Below are positions 14,702 through 16,722 of a stretch of 16,722 nucleotides of DNA, in pieces. Each line of letters opens with the position of its first letter. Within the stretch, counting starts at the first letter, position 1. Both the position numbers and the translations under genes were made by a program. The DNA is from Candidatus Phaeomarinibacter sp. (lineage in GTDB: Bacteria; Pseudomonadota; Alphaproteobacteria; CGMCC-115125): NCBI GenBank assembly GCA_028279995.1, contig JANQMQ010000501.1, forward strand, positions 1 to 16,722, in the 5' to 3' direction. The notes under the pieces were generated by a model. That model searched no databases. It was not told where the DNA came from and worked only from the letters and a program-made list of their open reading frames with translations.

Positions 14702-16627
14702 TTACTTGGCGGGCACAAGGTCCGGGGTTTCCGGCGAGGCCTCGCCCAAATCTCCCTCGTTTTCCGCCACCTCCTGCAGAATTTCCTCGGCGCGCTGTGC
14801 CTCCTGCTGGCGTTGCCACATGGCGGCATAGGCGCCATCCTTTGCCAGCAGATCACGGTGCGTGCCGCGCTCGCATATCCTGCCATGGTCCAGCACGATG
14901 ATTTCGTCGGCATCCACAACGGTCGACAGCCGGTGAGCTATCACCAGGCTTGTGCGGTCACGGGAGACCACAGAGAGCGAGCCCTGGATCTCCTTTTCCG
15001 TATGGGTATCAAGCGCTGACGTCGCTTCGTCCAGCAACAGGATCGGCGGGTTCTTGAGAAGCGTCCGTGCAATGGCAACACGCTGTTTCTCACCGCCGGA
15101 CAGCTTCAGCCCACGCTCGCCGACCTGGCTGTCATAGCCGTCTGGCAGGCTGACAATGAAGTCGTGGATCTGCGCCAGGCGGGCGGCCTCTTCCACTTCC
15201 TCGTCAGTTGCGTCCGGACGGCCATAGCGGATGTTGTAGCGGATCGAGTCGTTGAACAGCACGGTGTCCTGCGGAACGATGCCAATGGCATGGCGGACGC
15301 TGTCCTGCGTCACATCCCGGATGTCCTGGCCGTCAATCAGAATGCGGCCACCCGTTGCATCATAGAAGCGGAACAACAGGCGTGAGATGGTGGATTTTCC
15401 CGCACCAGATGGGCCAACGATGGCGACCATGCGTCCAGCGGGAACTGTGAAATCCACACCCTTGAGAATTTGACGCTCCGGGTCGTAGGCAAAATCGACA
15501 TTCTCGAACCGGATTTCGCAGCTGGCCTGCCCGTCCCCTTTCGCGGCGAGTGGTTTTGCGTCCGGCTTGTCTTCGATTTCCGCGCCAACGCCCAGCAAGG
15601 CGAACATGGTTTCCATGTCGACCAGCGCCTGCTTGATCTCGCGGTAGACGAAGCCGAGCAGGTTGAGCGGCTGGTAGAGCTGGATCAACATGGCATTCAC
15701 CAGTACGAAGTCCCCCAGTGTCATGGTGCCGTTCTTCACACCGACAGCTGCCATGATCATCAGGACCGAGAGGCCGACGGCGAAGATGGCCGCCTGCCCT
15801 GCGTTGAGCCAGGACAGGGACTTGGTCGAGCGGACAGCTGCGTCTTCGTAGCGTGCCATGGAGCGGTCAAAGCGCTCGGACTCATGGGTTTCATTGCCGA
15901 AATACTTGACTGTCTCGAAATTGAGGAGACTGTCGATGGCCTTGGAATGGGCGCGCTCGTCAGACTGGTTCATGGACCGGATAAAGCCGATCCGCCATTC
16001 GGTCACCTTGAAGGTAAACGCGATGTAGCTGCCGACGGTCGCCAGGGTGACGACGGCGAACCAGATGCCGAAGTTCCACCAGAAAATCGCTGCGACCAGC
16101 ACCAACTCCAGAAGGGTCGGTCCGATGTTGAACAGTGTGAACCGCAGCAGGAACTCGATGGCCTTAACGCCGCGTTCGATGACGCGGCTGAGGCCGCCAG
16201 TGCGCCGGGTCAGGTGAAAACGCAGGGACAGTCCGTGCAAATGCCGGAAAGTCCGCAGACCGGTTGCCCGGACCGCATGCTGGCCGACACGGGCGAACAG
16301 CCCGTCACGCAGCTGTGCCAGACCAATCATCAGGATGCGCGCCACGCCATAGGCAGCGATAAGCGCGATCACGGTGGCAATGACGATCTGCTCGGTTCCC
16401 TGCTGGTCAAGAGCATCCACCGCGGCGCCATAGAGGAAAGGCATGTAAAGGGTCACGACCTTCGCGAGCACAAGCGCAATCATCGCAATGACAACGCGGC
16501 TCCTGAGATCCGGGCGTCCCTTAGGCCACAGGAACGGCAGCAGATCGCGGATCGCCTCGCTGTTGCTCCGGCGATCGACGTCGAGCGTCGTCTGTTGGCC
16601 TGCGGCTGTGCCGAAGCGTTGTGACAT
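14702..16627 (-). CDS. ABC exporter, fused permease and ATPase (Atm1/HMT type)
   Basis: This 641-residue half-transporter has a six-helix membrane domain (about 45-335) and a C-terminal nucleotide-binding domain (370-600). In the latter are Walker A GPSGAGKS (405-412), Q-loop Gln453, signature LSGGEKQR (509-516), Walker B ILLLDE (529-534) and H-loop His565, so the ATPase should be active as a homodimer. The segment KAIDSLLNFETVKYFGNE (229-246) and PLNLLGFVYREIKQALVDMETMF (320-342) mark the Atm1 branch, whose members export glutathione-linked or metal-thiolate compounds. In the glutathione-contact region WRIGFIRS (211-218) only the first of the two Atm1 arginines appears aligned. The last 35 residues are an acidic tail. 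GGGAG lies five bases before the ATG. It heads the operon with GFA, psd and pssA. Substrate unproven. Confidence 0.9.
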   Translation of the reverse strand: MSQRFGTAAGQQTTLDVDRRSNSEAIRDLLPFLWPKGRPDLRSRVVIAMIALVLAKVVTLYMPFLYGAAVDALDQQGTEQIVIATVIALIAAYGVARILMIGLAQLRDGLFARVGQHAVRATGLRTFRHLHGLSLRFHLTRRTGGLSRVIERGVKAIEFLLRFTLFNIGPTLLELVLVAAIFWWNFGIWFAVVTLATVGSYIAFTFKVTEWRIGFIRSMNQSDERAHSKAIDSLLNFETVKYFGNETHESERFDRSMARYEDAAVRSTKSLSWLNAGQAAIFAVGLSVLMIMAAVGVKNGTMTLGDFVLVNAMLIQLYQPLNLLGFVYREIKQALVDMETMFALLGVGAEIEDKPDAKPLAAKGDGQASCEIRFENVDFAYDPERQILKGVDFTVPAGRMVAIVGPSGAGKSTISRLLFRFYDATGGRILIDGQDIRDVTQDSVRHAIGIVPQDTVLFNDSIRYNIRYGRPDATDEEVEEAARLAQIHDFIVSLPDGYDSQVGERGLKLSGGEKQRVAIARTLLKNPPILLLDEATSALDTHTEKEIQGSLSVVSRDRTSLVIAHRLSTVVDADEIIVLDHGRICERGTHRDLLAKDGAYAAMWQRQQEAQRAEEILQEVAENEGDLGEASPETPDLVPAK

Positions 16628-16722
16628 GGGAACTCCCGGGAAAGCAGGGCCAGAAAATCGGCAAGGGCCCTTTGGATAGCCCTTCTTTTATGCCCCAAAA
16701 CCGCTGAAGAGTGGCGGCCTTC
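16628..16722. promoter_or_regulatory. Upstream region of the ABC exporter operon
   Basis: These 95 bases precede the exporter start and run to the window edge. They should carry its promoter on the minus strand, but I see no clear -35/-10 pair. A short stem aagggc/gccctt (near 16665-16690) and an adjacent T-run occur; the stem has only six pairs and I give it no firm role. No gene was recognised. Confidence 0.2.

Noticed and set aside
15470..16624. 384-residue open frame on the plus strand opposite the ABC exporter
   Set aside because: It is antisense to an intact, motif-complete ABC transporter in a GC-rich sequence, where long opposite-strand frames are common. Its product shows no domain, and has the His/Gln/Asp-rich composition typical of a shadow frame.
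16665..16690. Short hairpin followed by T residues near the right edge
   Set aside because: The stem is only six pairs, its plus-strand orientation has no upstream gene to terminate, and the sequence is truncated by the window edge.

Overview
The window reads as ordinary chromosome from a moderately GC-rich alphaproteobacterium. The clearest taxonomic hints are the short phosphatidylserine decarboxylase with an N-terminal membrane segment and a GS processing site, the Atm1-type exporter, and the lipid/acyl-CoA gene content. Family or genus cannot be settled from the sequence alone. I see no insertion sequences, phage genes, CRISPR arrays, tRNAs or rRNAs. No gene-free stretch exceeds about 260 bases.

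Layout. (1) Bases 1-3621, all on the minus strand: a TerB-like protein, a saccharopine-dehydrogenase-like putative enoyl reductase, an acetyl-CoA acyltransferase (thiolase) and the 5' part of an enoyl-CoA hydratase. The last two gaps each hold a strong hairpin that looks like a minus-strand terminator, so these acyl-CoA genes may be separate or attenuated transcripts. (2) Bases 3622-3881: a divergent intergenic region. (3) Bases 3882-7568, plus strand: an MMPL/HpnN-like RND lipid transporter and a methyltransferase-like protein with an altered SAM-binding loop. (4) Bases 7627-12670, plus strand: a PadR-regulated RND efflux operon (padR, a possible 26-codon ORF, periplasmic adaptor, inner-membrane pump) preceded by a perfect 9-bp inverted repeat that overlaps a candidate promoter. 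(5) Bases 12677-16627, minus strand: an apparent four-gene operon reading Atm1-like ABC exporter, GFA-fold protein, phosphatidylserine decarboxylase, phosphatidylserine synthase. It converges on the efflux operon with only 6 nt between stop codons.

How the genes fit together. The left part concerns acyl-CoA breakdown or lipid modification together with lipid export (MMPL). The centre is a self-contained regulated efflux system that lacks its own outer-membrane channel. The right part makes phosphatidylethanolamine from CDP-diacylglycerol in two steps (PssA then Psd) and carries a thiol-linked exporter and GFA protein upstream in the same operon.

I did not find a clearly new biological system. 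The best second looks are the PadR operator/promoter, the methyltransferase-like protein, the changed proton-relay residues of the RND pump, the 26-codon ORF, and the 17-bp hairpin inside the 3' end of pssA between convergent operons.
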